From a virus, in IMG/VR virus record IMGVR_UViG_3300005095_000128, positions 1-64,000 of that record: a DNA stretch of 64,000 nt; one strand, given 5' to 3'. This document shows positions 26,232 through 35,353 of this stretch, piece by piece. The position numbers and the translations under genes are program-made. The notes beneath the pieces were generated by a model. The model saw only the letters and a program-made list of their open reading frames with translations. It was not told the DNA's origin and searched no databases. Positions within the stretch are counted from its first letter, which is position 1. Each line of letters begins with the position of its first letter.

Positions 26232-26585
26232 CTAGCTAAGGTAAACAGCGATCTCGCCGGTGGTGTCGTCCTCCTCGATCACCAGCACCTTGTGCGCACC
26301 AGCGGAAACCTTGATCCGCCCATCGCCAGTCACGGCAACGGTCGCGTACCCGGGCGGGTTGATGCTACCGTCTTGCTTGACAACCATCATCCCGCCAACC
26401 TGCACGGTGGCCATCCCGCGGTCGTCGATTGCGATCACCTTACCCACAAAAGGGACGTCGGGCTCGCCGCGACCAACTACACCCTGTTCGACGAAAGTCA
26501 CCGCATCACCAACCTGGACCGTTCCGTCGTGCTTGAAGGTCCAGGTATCCGCCATTCCAAGCCGATACTTATCCAGCTTAGCCAT
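26232..26585 (-). CDS. Capsid decoration-like protein, copy 3
   Basis: 117 residues, all-beta. Shares with the next two genes upstream the pattern Gly-Lys-hydrophobic-x-hydrophobic, then ATVQVGG and a C-terminal hydrophobic strand (VLVIEEDD). WTFKHDGTVQVGD matches YTFAHDGTIQEGD of copy 1. Such small barrels precede capsid genes and cement the shell. Function inferred from location. Confidence 0.6.
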   Translation of the reverse strand: MAKLDKYRLGMADTWTFKHDGTVQVGDAVTFVEQGVVGRGEPDVPFVGKVIAIDDRGMATVQVGGMMVVKQDGSINPPGYATVAVTGDGRIKVSAGAHKVLVIEEDDTTGEIAVYLS

Positions 26586-26596
26586 AAGCTACCTCC

Positions 26597-26941
26597 CTAC
26601 GCGCCCGGCAGTAGCGCAATCTCCCCGGGGGAGATCCGCAACACCAAGCACCGCCTTCCGTTCGTATCGTCGATGCGGGCAACGCCGTCCTCAACGGAAA
26701 ACCCGCGAATGGTGCCAGCCATCGGAGCAAGGCCGGTGAATGGAACGACGAGCACGCCGTCAAACTGCACGGTCGCCTTGTCGCCGCTCACCTGCAAGAC
26801 CTTGCCAAAGAGCGGGCCTGTGTTCTGCACAACATCGCCCGCTCCATTCACCGATACGGCTTTGCCCACTTCCACGAGAGGATCGGCAATGTCAAGCGAG
26901 ACCGTCCTCCCGATAAACCGGAGATCCTTGAACATGTGCAC
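26597..26941 (-). CDS. Capsid decoration-like protein, copy 2
   Basis: 114 residues. Shares GKVLQVSGDKATVQFDG with the GK..ATV..G core of the flanking genes, but has lost the HDGT motif. Middle member of a tandem triplication that has diverged strongly. Probably shell-stabilising; may be specialised for another lattice site. Confidence 0.55.
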   Translation of the reverse strand: MHMFKDLRFIGRTVSLDIADPLVEVGKAVSVNGAGDVVQNTGPLFGKVLQVSGDKATVQFDGVLVVPFTGLAPMAGTIRGFSVEDGVARIDDTNGRRCLVLRISPGEIALLPGA

Positions 26942-26944
26942 CCC

Positions 26945-27322
26945 CTACCGCAAGCGCACAACCACGCGCTGGTTCGCCTCGTCCACTTCGATCACGTCCA
27001 CGTTCGTCACCTGATCAAGTGGCAACGACGTGTCGAAGCTCACGCCACCAGCACCGTCGAGCGTCATCTGCACTCCAACGCCAATGAGCGGCGTCGGCCC
27101 CGAATACCTAGCAGTCACAAGCCCGGCGTAAACGATGGTGGCCTTCTCGGCACCCACGCGAATGGCCTTACCGAACGGGCGAACTCCAGGACCAGCACGT
27201 CCCACGAGCGCCGGCCCGACCAGGCCAACCATGTCGCCTTCCTGGATCGTGCCGTCGTGGGCGAACGTGTAGGTATTCGGGTTGAGTAGCTCGTACTGCT
27301 TGTACCGCCGCTCAAGGTCCAT
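26945..27322 (-). CDS. Capsid decoration-like protein, copy 1
   Basis: 125 residues, all-beta with YTFAHDGTIQEGD and GKAIRVGAEKATIVYAG motifs shared with copy 3. Begins 13 nt after the protease/scaffold stop. Triplicate layout suggests separate genes for three surface positions or trimer components. Confidence 0.58.
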   Translation of the reverse strand: MDLERRYKQYELLNPNTYTFAHDGTIQEGDMVGLVGPALVGRAGPGVRPFGKAIRVGAEKATIVYAGLVTARYSGPTPLIGVGVQMTLDGAGGVSFDTSLPLDQVTNVDVIEVDEANQRVVVRLR

Positions 27323-27335
27323 GACGCCCTCCTAG

Positions 27336-29066
27336 CTAGCGCTGGCGGAAGGCGTCAAGCTTGGGCGGAATGTCGTTGATCGGCCCCTCTTCCACGTCTT
27401 GCGAGAGGCGCTCGTTCGGGAGCTCTTCGAGCTTCTTCTGCAAGCGCTCCCGCTCGGCTTTGAGCGCGTCGATCTCGCCACGCTCGGCCATCGCCTCGAC
27501 CATCTTGGCGTAGCCTTCCGCATTCTCGACGCCTTCGCTAGCAACGAAGAGCCGCTTGACCTCCTCAACGAGATCCTTCACGTACTGCTCACCGAGCTTC
27601 GCCTTCGGCTCCAGGTCGGCAAGCTTCGCCTCGAGTTCCGCAAGCTTCGCCTCAAGCTCGTCGACCTTGGCCGCCTTGTCCGCCTGCTCATTCAGCTTGG
27701 CCTGCATGGCCTCGACGAGCTCGGCGAACGCCTTGTTTAGCTCGGCCTCGAGCTTCTCACGATCACCCTCTACGGTGATCACGTCCTCGCCAAGTTTGAC
27801 GGTAAGCTCCATAACCTCAACCTCCTTCTCTTCTTCGTCGTCGGCAAAGAGCCGCTTTACAAGCGCAGACGCCTCATCGAGGAGCTCGCTCTCCACGTAC
27901 CCGCTGGCGAGAAGCCGCGCAACCTCCACGTAGCGCTCCCAGGAAGCGGCATCGCGCTCCCAAGGCGCCTTGCGCCCAAACTCGTGATAGTGCTCAGCAA
28001 GGTGGCGCTGGATCGCGGGAACCTCGTCCTCCGGCACATCAGCGGTAGGAAGCCGCTGAGCCGCCGCCCGCACACCACCCCACTTGACCACCGAGTTCGG
28101 ATATCGCTCGGTGGGAATGTGGTGAGGAAGCTTCAAGTCGGAGAAGGTGTATTCCTCGGTATTGCGCGACGGGGCCCAGGCAAAGTGACTCGCAACCCAG
28201 CGCCGCTGGGCAGCAGAAAGGTCCTCCCACCGCGTGTCGCGCGGAAGGTCCATCGCATCGAGGAACTGCTCGAAGGTCGGCCGCGTCCAGTCGCTCCTGT
28301 TGTCCAGGCCATACCCGGGCGGGTTCGGGGGAACGTAAGCCTTCTCCATCCGCCCCTTCTTCATCTCATCAACCTCCTCAATGGTCTTGGCGCCATGCTC
28401 GGCAGCAGCGGCAGCAAGCAGACCACCAACCTTGGTATCGGGGTGCGCACCCTTGTAAACGATCGAAGCCTCGACGAACTTGAGGTTGCCAGTGGTACGG
28501 ATGTAGCAAACCTCTCCGTCGTACTCGAACCCGCGCATGTGCGGGCAGTACTCGCCATCCTCGTTCGGCTCCAAGCCGAAGTAGTCGCCACCACAAATCG
28601 AGCAGATCGCCTTGTCGTAGAACCAGGTAATCGAGGCTTCGTTATAAATGCCCTTGTCGATCTTCTCGACGAGCTTGCGCCCCTCCTCGTCGTTGAGGAC
28701 GTAGAACCACCCGTCGATCCAGTGCTCACCGCCATCCTCGACGACCTTGGCGGCAAAGAACGTGCCAATGGGCGCCATCTCGTAGTTGTGCCCGATGAGC
28801 AGCGCCTTCCCGGGCACCTGCCCAACCATCTTCTCCAGGTCCTCCTTCTCGAACTTGGTGAAGATGGAGGTCACCTTGGTGCCCACCATCCGCATGGGGC
28901 GGATGAGCACATCATCAGCGGTAAGCTCGGGCTTACCGCGCTGCCGCTGCAACTCGTTGATCTTGGCCAGATGCTTCTGGATCTCTGCCTGGGAAGGGGC
29001 GGCGCCGAGCGAGCCCTTTGCCGCAGAAGCAACGATCATGTTCTCGGTAAACTTCTCATGCTTCAC
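27336..29066 (-). CDS. Prohead protease/scaffold fusion
   Basis: 576 residues from a GTG that overlaps the upstream stop (GTGA) and follows GGGGGTG. Residues about 30-210 resemble phage prohead proteases and include a CSIC/CPH zinc-knuckle insertion. The stretch LKLPHHIP to FGRKAPW (about 315-375) is a motif known from such proteins. From about 410 a long charged coiled coil (ELEAKLAELEAKLADLE) is the scaffold part. The protein would fill the procapsid, then digest itself. I did not locate the catalytic Ser with certainty. Confidence 0.7.
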   Translation of the reverse strand: MKHEKFTENMIVASAAKGSLGAAPSQAEIQKHLAKINELQRQRGKPELTADDVLIRPMRMVGTKVTSIFTKFEKEDLEKMVGQVPGKALLIGHNYEMAPIGTFFAAKVVEDGGEHWIDGWFYVLNDEEGRKLVEKIDKGIYNEASITWFYDKAICSICGGDYFGLEPNEDGEYCPHMRGFEYDGEVCYIRTTGNLKFVEASIVYKGAHPDTKVGGLLAAAAAEHGAKTIEEVDEMKKGRMEKAYVPPNPPGYGLDNRSDWTRPTFEQFLDAMDLPRDTRWEDLSAAQRRWVASHFAWAPSRNTEEYTFSDLKLPHHIPTERYPNSVVKWGGVRAAAQRLPTADVPEDEVPAIQRHLAEHYHEFGRKAPWERDAASWERYVEVARLLASGYVESELLDEASALVKRLFADDEEEKEVEVMELTVKLGEDVITVEGDREKLEAELNKAFAELVEAMQAKLNEQADKAAKVDELEAKLAELEAKLADLEPKAKLGEQYVKDLVEEVKRLFVASEGVENAEGYAKMVEAMAERGEIDALKAERERLQKKLEELPNERLSQDVEEGPINDIPPKLDAFRQR

Positions 29067-29443
29067 TTTGCACCCCCTTCCCAGTTGCACGTTAGTTCAT
29101 ATGGCGACCAACCATCATCCACTAGCCACGTATGCCCGGCGTTGCGGATCGAGAGCATAATCTCATTGATTTGGGCAACAGTAGTAGCAGCTTTCACCTT
29201 CGCATACGTATCCTTAAAAAGGAGCTTGCCGGCATCGAGCACAGCTTGCAACTGAGCCAGCGTGCGACCTTCTGGATCCGGTGATGGCACGCCAAGCTCC
29301 TCAGCGGTGGCCACGGCCGCCATTCGATCCTTGAGCTCCTGGAACGCGTAGTATGCATTGAAGTAAAGGTGCTCAAGCGCAAGCTGCTTGATGTACGCCA
29401 CCCAATCAGGTGGGCACGGGACTTTCTCGATAGCGGGTGCCAT
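29063..29443 (-). CDS. Hypothetical virion-cluster protein, 126 aa
   Basis: Not recognised. Helical, with aromatic N-terminal half (WVAYIKQLALEHLYFNAYYA) and a Trp-rich end. Lies between the 173-aa gene and protease/scaffold, one nucleotide after the upstream stop. Confidence 0.55.
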   Translation of the reverse strand: MAPAIEKVPCPPDWVAYIKQLALEHLYFNAYYAFQELKDRMAAVATAEELGVPSPDPEGRTLAQLQAVLDAGKLLFKDTYAKVKAATTVAQINEIMLSIRNAGHTWLVDDGWSPYELTCNWEGGAK

Positions 29444-29444
29444 G

Positions 29445-29966
29445 CTAACCTCCGATCATGAGCCTTGGGTCAGGCGGCAAGATGTAAATTGTCATCCTCC
29501 GCACCCAAGTACTTGCATTGCGCAACGTCAGCGGCTTGTCCGGCCACGCTCGCTCGATCCACATGCGGAAGTAGCCGCCACCCGGATCGCGGTAATCGTT
29601 AATGCGCCAACCGCCAGTAAACGAATGCCCGCGTAGATACGATGTTGGGCCAGTCCCACGCGCAAACCACCCAACAAAACCACCCGGGTAAATATTATCG
29701 TCGTTGTCTGGCGACACAGCGATCACACCAGTGCGCGGCAAACCGTCAGCGTCGCTAAAGCGCACGATGTTGCCAGGCGCAAGCGTAATCGTTGCAAGCT
29801 GCATCGCCCGCGTACCGCTCATGCCGGCATAATTCCAGCCGTTTCCGTCATGCACATACATATCTGGTGTGCCACGGATAACGGCCACATCACCGGCAGC
29901 GTAGCTCTCAGCGGGCGGGAGCGCATCGACGCCGATCACCCGCACATACGCACTCGGTTCAGGCAT
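29445..29966 (-). CDS. Hypothetical beta-rich structural protein, 173 aa
   Basis: Not recognised. Gly, Tyr and Trp rich with strand pattern; AAGDVAVIRGTPDMYVHDG resembles short segments at fibre-protein ends. Lies between the holin and capsid genes, so a head fibre or collar part is possible (inference). Confidence 0.5.
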   Translation of the reverse strand: MPEPSAYVRVIGVDALPPAESYAAGDVAVIRGTPDMYVHDGNGWNYAGMSGTRAMQLATITLAPGNIVRFSDADGLPRTGVIAVSPDNDDNIYPGGFVGWFARGTGPTSYLRGHSFTGGWRINDYRDPGGGYFRMWIERAWPDKPLTLRNASTWVRRMTIYILPPDPRLMIGG

Positions 29967-29968
29967 GC

Positions 29969-30298
29969 CTACCTCCTATCGTTATCCATCGGAATCTCAA
30001 AACCAGTGAGGCGCTTCAAGACGGCCACCGTCACCGTGAGCACGCCGCGGTGCCCAAAGTGGCCGATGACGGCGCTAATGGAAGCCAGCGCGGGTGCATC
30101 GAGGTTCGTGTAATACGCCAGGAGCCAGCCGGTCAGGCCGCCCCAGAATCCAACCGAGAAAACCTCGCCTACCCAAACCACCCAGGGCTTGCTCTCACCC
30201 GCGTGCATGGATCGAAGGATTTCGCCCAACATGGCAAACAACCCCGTGAATAGGAACCAGAAAAGGTCAAACTTGTCGGGCGGCTGAGGGTACGGCAT
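29969..30298 (-). CDS. Holin, LydA/superfamily III-like
   Basis: 109 residues from ATG after AGGAGGAGATTGAGT. Three hydrophobic segments are visible (about residues 8-26, 43-60, 66-86). SISAVIGHFGHRGVLTV matches the Gly-His-x-Gly-x-Arg-Gly signature of LydA-type holins. Releases endolysin through the inner membrane; the endolysin gene is three genes upstream. Confidence 0.75.
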   Translation of the reverse strand: MPYPQPPDKFDLFWFLFTGLFAMLGEILRSMHAGESKPWVVWVGEVFSVGFWGGLTGWLLAYYTNLDAPALASISAVIGHFGHRGVLTVTVAVLKRLTGFEIPMDNDRR

Positions 30299-30300
30299 AC

Positions 30301-30654
30301 TCAATCTCCTCCTGTATAGACAACGGTGAGTGCAAACCTCCACCTCGGCGTAAAGTCGTCGATCTCAGCGCCGGCGGCCACTTCAAAATCAAGCACCAAA
30401 CCATCGCCAAGCAGAAGCCGCAAAGCGGTGTACGGGGTAACAAACGTCTCGCCGCCGAAGCGGTGCATCACGTCAACCCCGTACCACACCTCAGCAGGCC
30501 CGAGGCTTGCGCCTGGACGCTCGGCGTAGCAATCCACGTAGCCGCCGTCGTCGGCAAAAGCCACCCGACATGCCGAGGTGAAACTAGCGGCGTAGCTTGG
30601 CTTTGGAAAGAGTAATGTTAGCGCCAGCAGGGGTGGCAACAGAAGCTTTTTCAT
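30301..30654 (-). CDS. Exported protein with Sec signal peptide
   Basis: 117 residues. MKKLLLPPLLALTLLF is a clear signal-peptide core, with a likely cleavage after SYA. The mature part is strand-rich, Cys-containing and aromatic. There is no lipobox, so it is not a typical Rz1 lipoprotein, but its overlap with the next lysis gene by 71 nt recalls spanin pairs. Starts after GGAGGAGGACG. Confidence 0.6.
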   Translation of the reverse strand: MKKLLLPPLLALTLLFPKPSYAASFTSACRVAFADDGGYVDCYAERPGASLGPAEVWYGVDVMHRFGGETFVTPYTALRLLLGDGLVLDFEVAAGAEIDDFTPRWRFALTVVYTGGD

Positions 30655-30871
30655 CGTCCTCCTCCATTTCAGCTTTGAGGCCATCTGCCACCCCCTTCAT
30701 AAACTCGAGCAACCACTTCTCGAGCGCATCACCGGGCACCTTCTTGGCGATCATCCGGCCGATGGACCGCCCATTCTTGAGTGCCCAATCTAGCATCGCC
30801 CGCGACGCAAAGGCGCCGAGCACGATGCCGATAAGGATCGTTAGCGTTGGATTATTGAACAGATCTCCCAT
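30584..30871 (-). CDS. Single-span membrane protein of the lysis cassette
   Basis: 95 residues with an N-terminal transmembrane helix (LTILIGIVLGAFASRAML) and a charged helical tail. Lies between the M23 endolysin and the exported protein, overlapping both. Could be an inner-membrane spanin or second holin (inference). Confidence 0.58.
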   Translation of the reverse strand: MGDLFNNPTLTILIGIVLGAFASRAMLDWALKNGRSIGRMIAKKVPGDALEKWLLEFMKGVADGLKAEMEEDDEKASVATPAGANITLSKAKLRR

Positions 30872-31385
30872 TCCAGCACCCCCTCACCTCATCCGACGCA
30901 TCGAACTTCTTGAAGAGGTGCATCGGATCGAGGTAGTTCCTCTTGATGAAGTCCCTGTCTACACCGGGCCAGTAATCGGGTGGCAGATCGGCAAGCCGCA
31001 CCTCGAAGTGCAAGTGCGCCACGAACGGACGCATCGGATCGCCGCGGCCAATGGAGCCGATGTCCTCGCCCTCGCAAACGCGCATCCCCTCCTCGACGCT
31101 CATGTGCCGAAGGTGCGCGTATTGCGTCCACACGTTGAGCCCGGGATGCCAGATGACCACGATGTTGCCCCATACGCGGTGGCGCCCAGCGTGCGTGACA
31201 ACGCCGCGATAGATAGCCCGGACCGGATAGCCGTCATCCCAGTTGCCTGGCGCACCCACGTTGATGTCGATACCCGGGTGCTCAGCGGCGGGAAGCCCGG
31301 CACGCACGCGCCAGTTGCGATACTCTGGGTCGAGGAAACCGGCGCTAACGCGGGCCCTGCTCCACGGCTTTACCGGATACACCAT
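30852..31385 (-). CDS. M23-family peptidoglycan endopeptidase (endolysin)
   Basis: 177 residues holding the lysostaphin-type zinc site: HPGID (His36, Asp40), His91 and HLH (His124, His126), followed by FEVR. Cuts peptide cross-links of host peptidoglycan. No signal peptide, so export depends on the holin three genes on. Overlaps the portal gene 3' end by 41 nt. Confidence 0.88.
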   Translation of the reverse strand: MVYPVKPWSRARVSAGFLDPEYRNWRVRAGLPAAEHPGIDINVGAPGNWDDGYPVRAIYRGVVTHAGRHRVWGNIVVIWHPGLNVWTQYAHLRHMSVEEGMRVCEGEDIGSIGRGDPMRPFVAHLHFEVRLADLPPDYWPGVDRDFIKRNYLDPMHLFKKFDASDEVRGCWNGRSVQ

Positions 31386-32679
31386 CTTGGTCCTCCACCG
31401 GCTCAGGGGGCAACCCGTGCTTCTCGCGTAGGCGCTTCATGAGGTCGGGGTCGGCGCCGAAGATGTCGAGAAGCATCTTGTCAGCCTCGATATCGGTGCG
31501 GCGCGCCCTAGCATTGGACTCGGTGAACGGCGATTGCGGCTCCTTAAACTCGATCTCGACCGTCGCTGCAATGCCCTGCAGGCGAAGGTGAAGATTCAAG
31601 CCAAACTCGAGCTGCCGCTTGACCACCGCCTGGATATTCTTTGCCTCGGCAAGGATGATCGGGAAGGCAACCTTCGCCCAGGTCTCCGAGAGGCTCTCGG
31701 AGCGGCCGCGCATGAACGGCAGGGTGCGCACACCCGACCAGATCCGGTGCTCGTTGTCCTGCCACGCCGGAAACGCGCCGGAGATGTCACGCGCCGGCGA
31801 AGTCACCTTCATCTCGGTTCCGGCCGGTGTGACAAACACCCCCTGCCGCTCTCCTTCAGTGAGTAGATCGGCGACCTTCCTGAGCTTACGGGTCACCATG
31901 TCGATGTAGGCCGGATCTAGCTCGGACTCAAACCCAGCCTCTTGCGGCGGAGGAATCTGCACGGAGACGTGTACGATGCCGGCGATACCGAGAATCTCGA
32001 TCAGGCGGTCGATGTTCTCGATCATCCGCCCCTTGCGCTGCAATGCCGAGAGGGCGGCGATGATGAGCGGGATACCATATGGCGAATCGCCGACGGTTTG
32101 AAGTGGCGCGTACAGGAATGTCGCCGGGTTGAGGCGCACTTCCTGGCCAGCGACCTCTTGCCAGAACTCGAGCGTTCCGTCGCGCCGGCGAACCAGCTTT
32201 ATCGTTTCCGCCGGAACCGGATACGCCTGTTTGATAGCGGTTCTTCCACGGTTTGGGACCCATTCGACAGCCGACGCGCCAGCAACGACCACCTCGACGA
32301 TTTGATTGTTGACAAACGCATGAAGCGAGCCGGTCTCAAAAAGCGAATCAATACTGGCCAGGGCTTCTCTGGCACGCTTTTCGTGCCTCCCACCTTTCGC
32401 CTTGATATTGAACTCGAAACCCGGGTTCGCGAGCACCACGAGATCGCGAACCGCGCCGTAAACGTCCTCGTCGGCAAGCGCAAGGTAGCGCAAATACCGG
32501 ATGATGCTCGGGGTAATCTGCACCCCGTCGGCCACCACACGGTCGAGCTCACCGACCTCGTATCCCGACCGGCGGTTGTACCCACCGATCACCACCATAT
32601 CGGGCGTAATCGTGCGGCTACCTTGCGGCTGGGGCCCAGTGCGACGAAAGCGCGATGCCAGCCAGTCTAAAAGCCCCAT
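31345..32679 (-). CDS. Portal protein
   Basis: 444 residues, similar to DUF935/Mu gp29-type portals. Conserved-looking points are YGAVRDLVVLANPGFEF, FVNNQIVEVVVAGASAVEW, DSPYGIPLI and a helical stem/crown (IENIDRLIEILGIAG). Forms the dodecameric DNA gate at one capsid vertex. Starts 11 nt after the large terminase stop. Confidence 0.85.
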   Translation of the reverse strand: MGLLDWLASRFRRTGPQPQGSRTITPDMVVIGGYNRRSGYEVGELDRVVADGVQITPSIIRYLRYLALADEDVYGAVRDLVVLANPGFEFNIKAKGGRHEKRAREALASIDSLFETGSLHAFVNNQIVEVVVAGASAVEWVPNRGRTAIKQAYPVPAETIKLVRRRDGTLEFWQEVAGQEVRLNPATFLYAPLQTVGDSPYGIPLIIAALSALQRKGRMIENIDRLIEILGIAGIVHVSVQIPPPQEAGFESELDPAYIDMVTRKLRKVADLLTEGERQGVFVTPAGTEMKVTSPARDISGAFPAWQDNEHRIWSGVRTLPFMRGRSESLSETWAKVAFPIILAEAKNIQAVVKRQLEFGLNLHLRLQGIAATVEIEFKEPQSPFTESNARARRTDIEADKMLLDIFGADPDLMKRLREKHGLPPEPVEDQDGVSGKAVEQGPR

Positions 32680-32690
32680 CTGCCACCTCC

Positions 32691-34292
32691 CTAGTCATTC
32701 GGTCTATAAATGCGCCCAATCATCGCTAGCAATGCGTCAAGGCCGGGCGCCCACCCATCGCTTCCGGTTTCACCCTGAAAGACCGCGAGCACGAAAGCGT
32801 CAGCCCGGTCAGGGCTACGCCCGAGCCGGCGCTTGATCGCCTCCTTGCTCTCGATCTGGATCCGCCCCGTGTTATCGATGCGGTAGCGATGCTCGAGGAG
32901 CTCGCGGTCCAACCGATCGTCCCGCGGCACACCCACGTCCTTGAGCGCGTCGCGGAGGTAGTAGTACATCTCGGCCCGCTTGTTGGCGTAGCGCACCCCG
33001 TTGGAAGGCGCACCGCCAAACTGAATCGGCACGAGCTCGAACCATGGCGCGTTTTCTTTGCGCAAGATCACGTCGCGAATCTGGTCGACGACGCCACCGC
33101 CAACGCCACCCTCGTCGATGAGCAGACGCACGCGGGCGTTTTTGACACCGCGCTGACGCGCCTTTGTGCGTGCGGCAGTAGCGATTTTCCAGATACGGTT
33201 CGCCGTCTCAACGGTCGACGCCTCGCCCCACACATGGGCCGGCATGACCATCCCGCCCCAGTTCTCGTAAACCACGTTTTCGTCGGCACCAAAACGAGCG
33301 ATGTCAGCGCCAAGTTGGATGGTGAAGGTGTCCTTGTTCGGCAGGCGAACGTCGTCGCTCCACCGACGGTGGGCGGCCTCGAGAAGATCGAGGCTGATGA
33401 TCTGGTCCTCGGCCTGGGGCGGCGGAAGGCCGAGGATCTTGCTCATGGCGATCGCGCTCGCCCGCCAGAACTTACCATCCCACCAGAAGTAGCCCTTTTC
33501 GGCTAGCGCAAGCTGCTCGCGCTCGTCCTCCGGCGGGACGACTTCCTCGCACCACTCGCGCACGTGCTCGTCGACCCAATCCCAGGTCACCGCACCGGGG
33601 ATGACGGTCTTACGCTGCACGACGTTTGGGTGCTCAAGCGAGCTAATGCGCATGGCATAGGCGCCGCGCTTCGTCTTGAGCATCTCGTGCGGGTCGTTCG
33701 GCGAGATCGGGTTGCCAAGCGATAGCACCTTGTTGTTCTCGCCGACGCGGATACCCTCGATGGCGGCGAAAATCTTCGGATCAACGCCAGGGCCCTCGTC
33801 GATCACCACCAGGATGTTCGGCGAGTGGTGCCCCTGGAAGCGCGTCTCATCGTCGGTGGACAAGCCGATGGCAAACCGGTCGTCGCTAATGACGATCTCG
33901 GTTTGTTTGATGCGCCCGGGCAATCCCTTCCCGCGGCGCATGGTGCGGATCTCCTTCCAAAGGAGCGTGCGCACCTGGTTCCACGTGGGCGCCGTGGTGA
34001 GCACGAGCGCCGGATCGTGAACGTCGAGAAACCAGTTGACGATGGCGGCAGCGCCAGAGGTCTTACCGACGCCGTGACCGGCGTTTACCCGCACGACCTT
34101 GTGCGTGGCCACGGCGCGGGCCATCTCCTCCTGCTTGGCCCAGAAGTTGAACTTGAGAATCTCGCGAGCGTACCCGACCGGATCATCCTTGTACGCGAAC
34201 AAATCGAGGTACTTGCCGGCCTGGTTGGTATCAGGCTCTACCTTGCGAAGCACCTCACGCAAAATGTCTTCCGGTCGGAACCTCGGCATCAT
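32691..34292 (-). CDS. terL: Terminase large subunit
   Basis: 533 residues. ATPase: Walker A NAGHGVGKTS (70-79), Walker B LVVIDE (Asp164, Glu165). Nuclease (RNase H fold): GADIARFG (Asp327), LLIDEGG (Asp390), PDRADAF (Asp492/Asp495). It packages DNA through the portal and cuts concatemers. The ATG overlaps the stop of the ParB-like gene by 4 nt. Confidence 0.95.
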   Translation of the reverse strand: MMPRFRPEDILREVLRKVEPDTNQAGKYLDLFAYKDDPVGYAREILKFNFWAKQEEMARAVATHKVVRVNAGHGVGKTSGAAAIVNWFLDVHDPALVLTTAPTWNQVRTLLWKEIRTMRRGKGLPGRIKQTEIVISDDRFAIGLSTDDETRFQGHHSPNILVVIDEGPGVDPKIFAAIEGIRVGENNKVLSLGNPISPNDPHEMLKTKRGAYAMRISSLEHPNVVQRKTVIPGAVTWDWVDEHVREWCEEVVPPEDEREQLALAEKGYFWWDGKFWRASAIAMSKILGLPPPQAEDQIISLDLLEAAHRRWSDDVRLPNKDTFTIQLGADIARFGADENVVYENWGGMVMPAHVWGEASTVETANRIWKIATAARTKARQRGVKNARVRLLIDEGGVGGGVVDQIRDVILRKENAPWFELVPIQFGGAPSNGVRYANKRAEMYYYLRDALKDVGVPRDDRLDRELLEHRYRIDNTGRIQIESKEAIKRRLGRSPDRADAFVLAVFQGETGSDGWAPGLDALLAMIGRIYRPND

Positions 34293-34831
34293 CTCACCTC
34301 TAACGACTCGAACTCAGCGGCTAGATCAACGAGCTTGTCGCGAAGCATCATCTCTTCGGTTGGATCGATGAGGAGCGTGATCTTCACCTTGCGCGGCTCA
34401 TCGTCGATGGGTTCGACGGTCACGGAGCTAGCAAGTTCCTTGAGCTCGCTCACGTAATCCTCGTTGAAACCCGTACCGAGCAAGCCGCCCTCGATCTCGG
34501 CAAGCTCGCGGAGAATCCGGGTGAGCTCCTCATCGTCATAGGTGGCAAGGTCGGCGGTGCGGTTGTCGGCAAGAACGATCTTTAACTCGTCCTGCTCGTC
34601 CACGTCGACCCAGGCAACCTGGATCTTCTCCCATCCAAGCTGCCTTGCGGCCTCGTAGGTGTGGTTTCCGGCAAGGATGTGGCCGGTGCGCAGGTTAGCA
34701 ACGATCGGGCGGTACTGGCCGTGTACGGCAAGCGATTCCTTGATCGCGTCAAGGTTGCCGCGCCGCGGGTTGCGTGGGTGTTTGGTGAGGCGATCGAGCT
34801 TGACCTTCTCGACCTTCTTGACCGAGATCAT
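34289..34831 (-). CDS. ParB-like nuclease-domain protein
   Basis: 180 residues. Residues about 5-95 form a ParB/sulfiredoxin-type domain: HPRNPRRGN, VHGQYRPIVAN and HILAGNHTYEAARQLGW (the G-x-H-R/T-x-x-A box). Phages often keep such a gene next to terminase; roles in DNA cutting or CTP-dependent clamping have been proposed for the family. Coupled to terL by a 4-nt overlap. Confidence 0.8.
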   Translation of the reverse strand: MISVKKVEKVKLDRLTKHPRNPRRGNLDAIKESLAVHGQYRPIVANLRTGHILAGNHTYEAARQLGWEKIQVAWVDVDEQDELKIVLADNRTADLATYDDEELTRILRELAEIEGGLLGTGFNEDYVSELKELASSVTVEPIDDEPRKVKITLLIDPTEEMMLRDKLVDLAAEFESLEVR

Positions 34832-35154
34832 CAGTAAACCACCACCACGCTAGGCTTGGCGATTGCCGTCGCACCTTCACCGCACACCTGGATCTCGTAC
34901 ACATACCTCGGCCAGTCGTTCACGCCGGCCCGCTCGGCAAGCCTACCAAAGCACTCGATGCACACGAAATCGCGCTTTACCTGCTCAGGTACAACGGAGC
35001 CCCACAGGTTCTCGTCGACCACGTAGTCGATATTCGAGTTGCGACCGCAAATCGAGCACGACAAGAGCAGGCCATCGCTTACGCGCTCAGGCCAGTAGTC
35101 CTCGCCGCCGACCTCAACCTCAAAGACGCCATCCTCACGAAGTCTCGTCCTCAC
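34831..35154 (-). CDS. Zinc-ribbon hypothetical protein, 107 aa
   Basis: Start taken as GTG at 35154 after GGGAGAGACC. Contains CSIC (about residue 35) and CIEC (about 68), a single zinc site. Overlaps neighbours at both ends by 1-4 nt. Function unknown; sits in the packaging operon. Confidence 0.55.
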   Translation of the reverse strand: MRTRLREDGVFEVEVGGEDYWPERVSDGLLLSCSICGRNSNIDYVVDENLWGSVVPEQVKRDFVCIECFGRLAERAGVNDWPRYVYEIQVCGEGATAIAKPSVVVVY

Positions 35155-35351
35155 GGTCTCTCCCAGATGCCGAGGAAGTAGCACACCTCCTCGACCGCCA
35201 CCTCGCACCCGATGTCCACCGCCATGTCCATGATTCGATAACCGTTTTCGAGCGGATGCTCGAGGGCGCGAATCAAGTCCTCGTCGCTATAGTGCGCAAG
35301 CTCTGGCGGTGAGTTCGGGCAATCGCGAATCATGTCGACGAGCCGCGTCAT
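35151..35351 (-). CDS. Hypothetical acidic protein, 66 aa
   Basis: Not recognised. Short helical protein (DEDLIRALEHPLENGYRIM) between small terminase and the zinc-ribbon gene, with stop/start overlaps on both sides. Confidence 0.5.
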   Translation of the reverse strand: MTRLVDMIRDCPNSPPELAHYSDEDLIRALEHPLENGYRIMDMAVDIGCEVAVEEVCYFLGIWERP

Positions 35352-35353
35352 GG

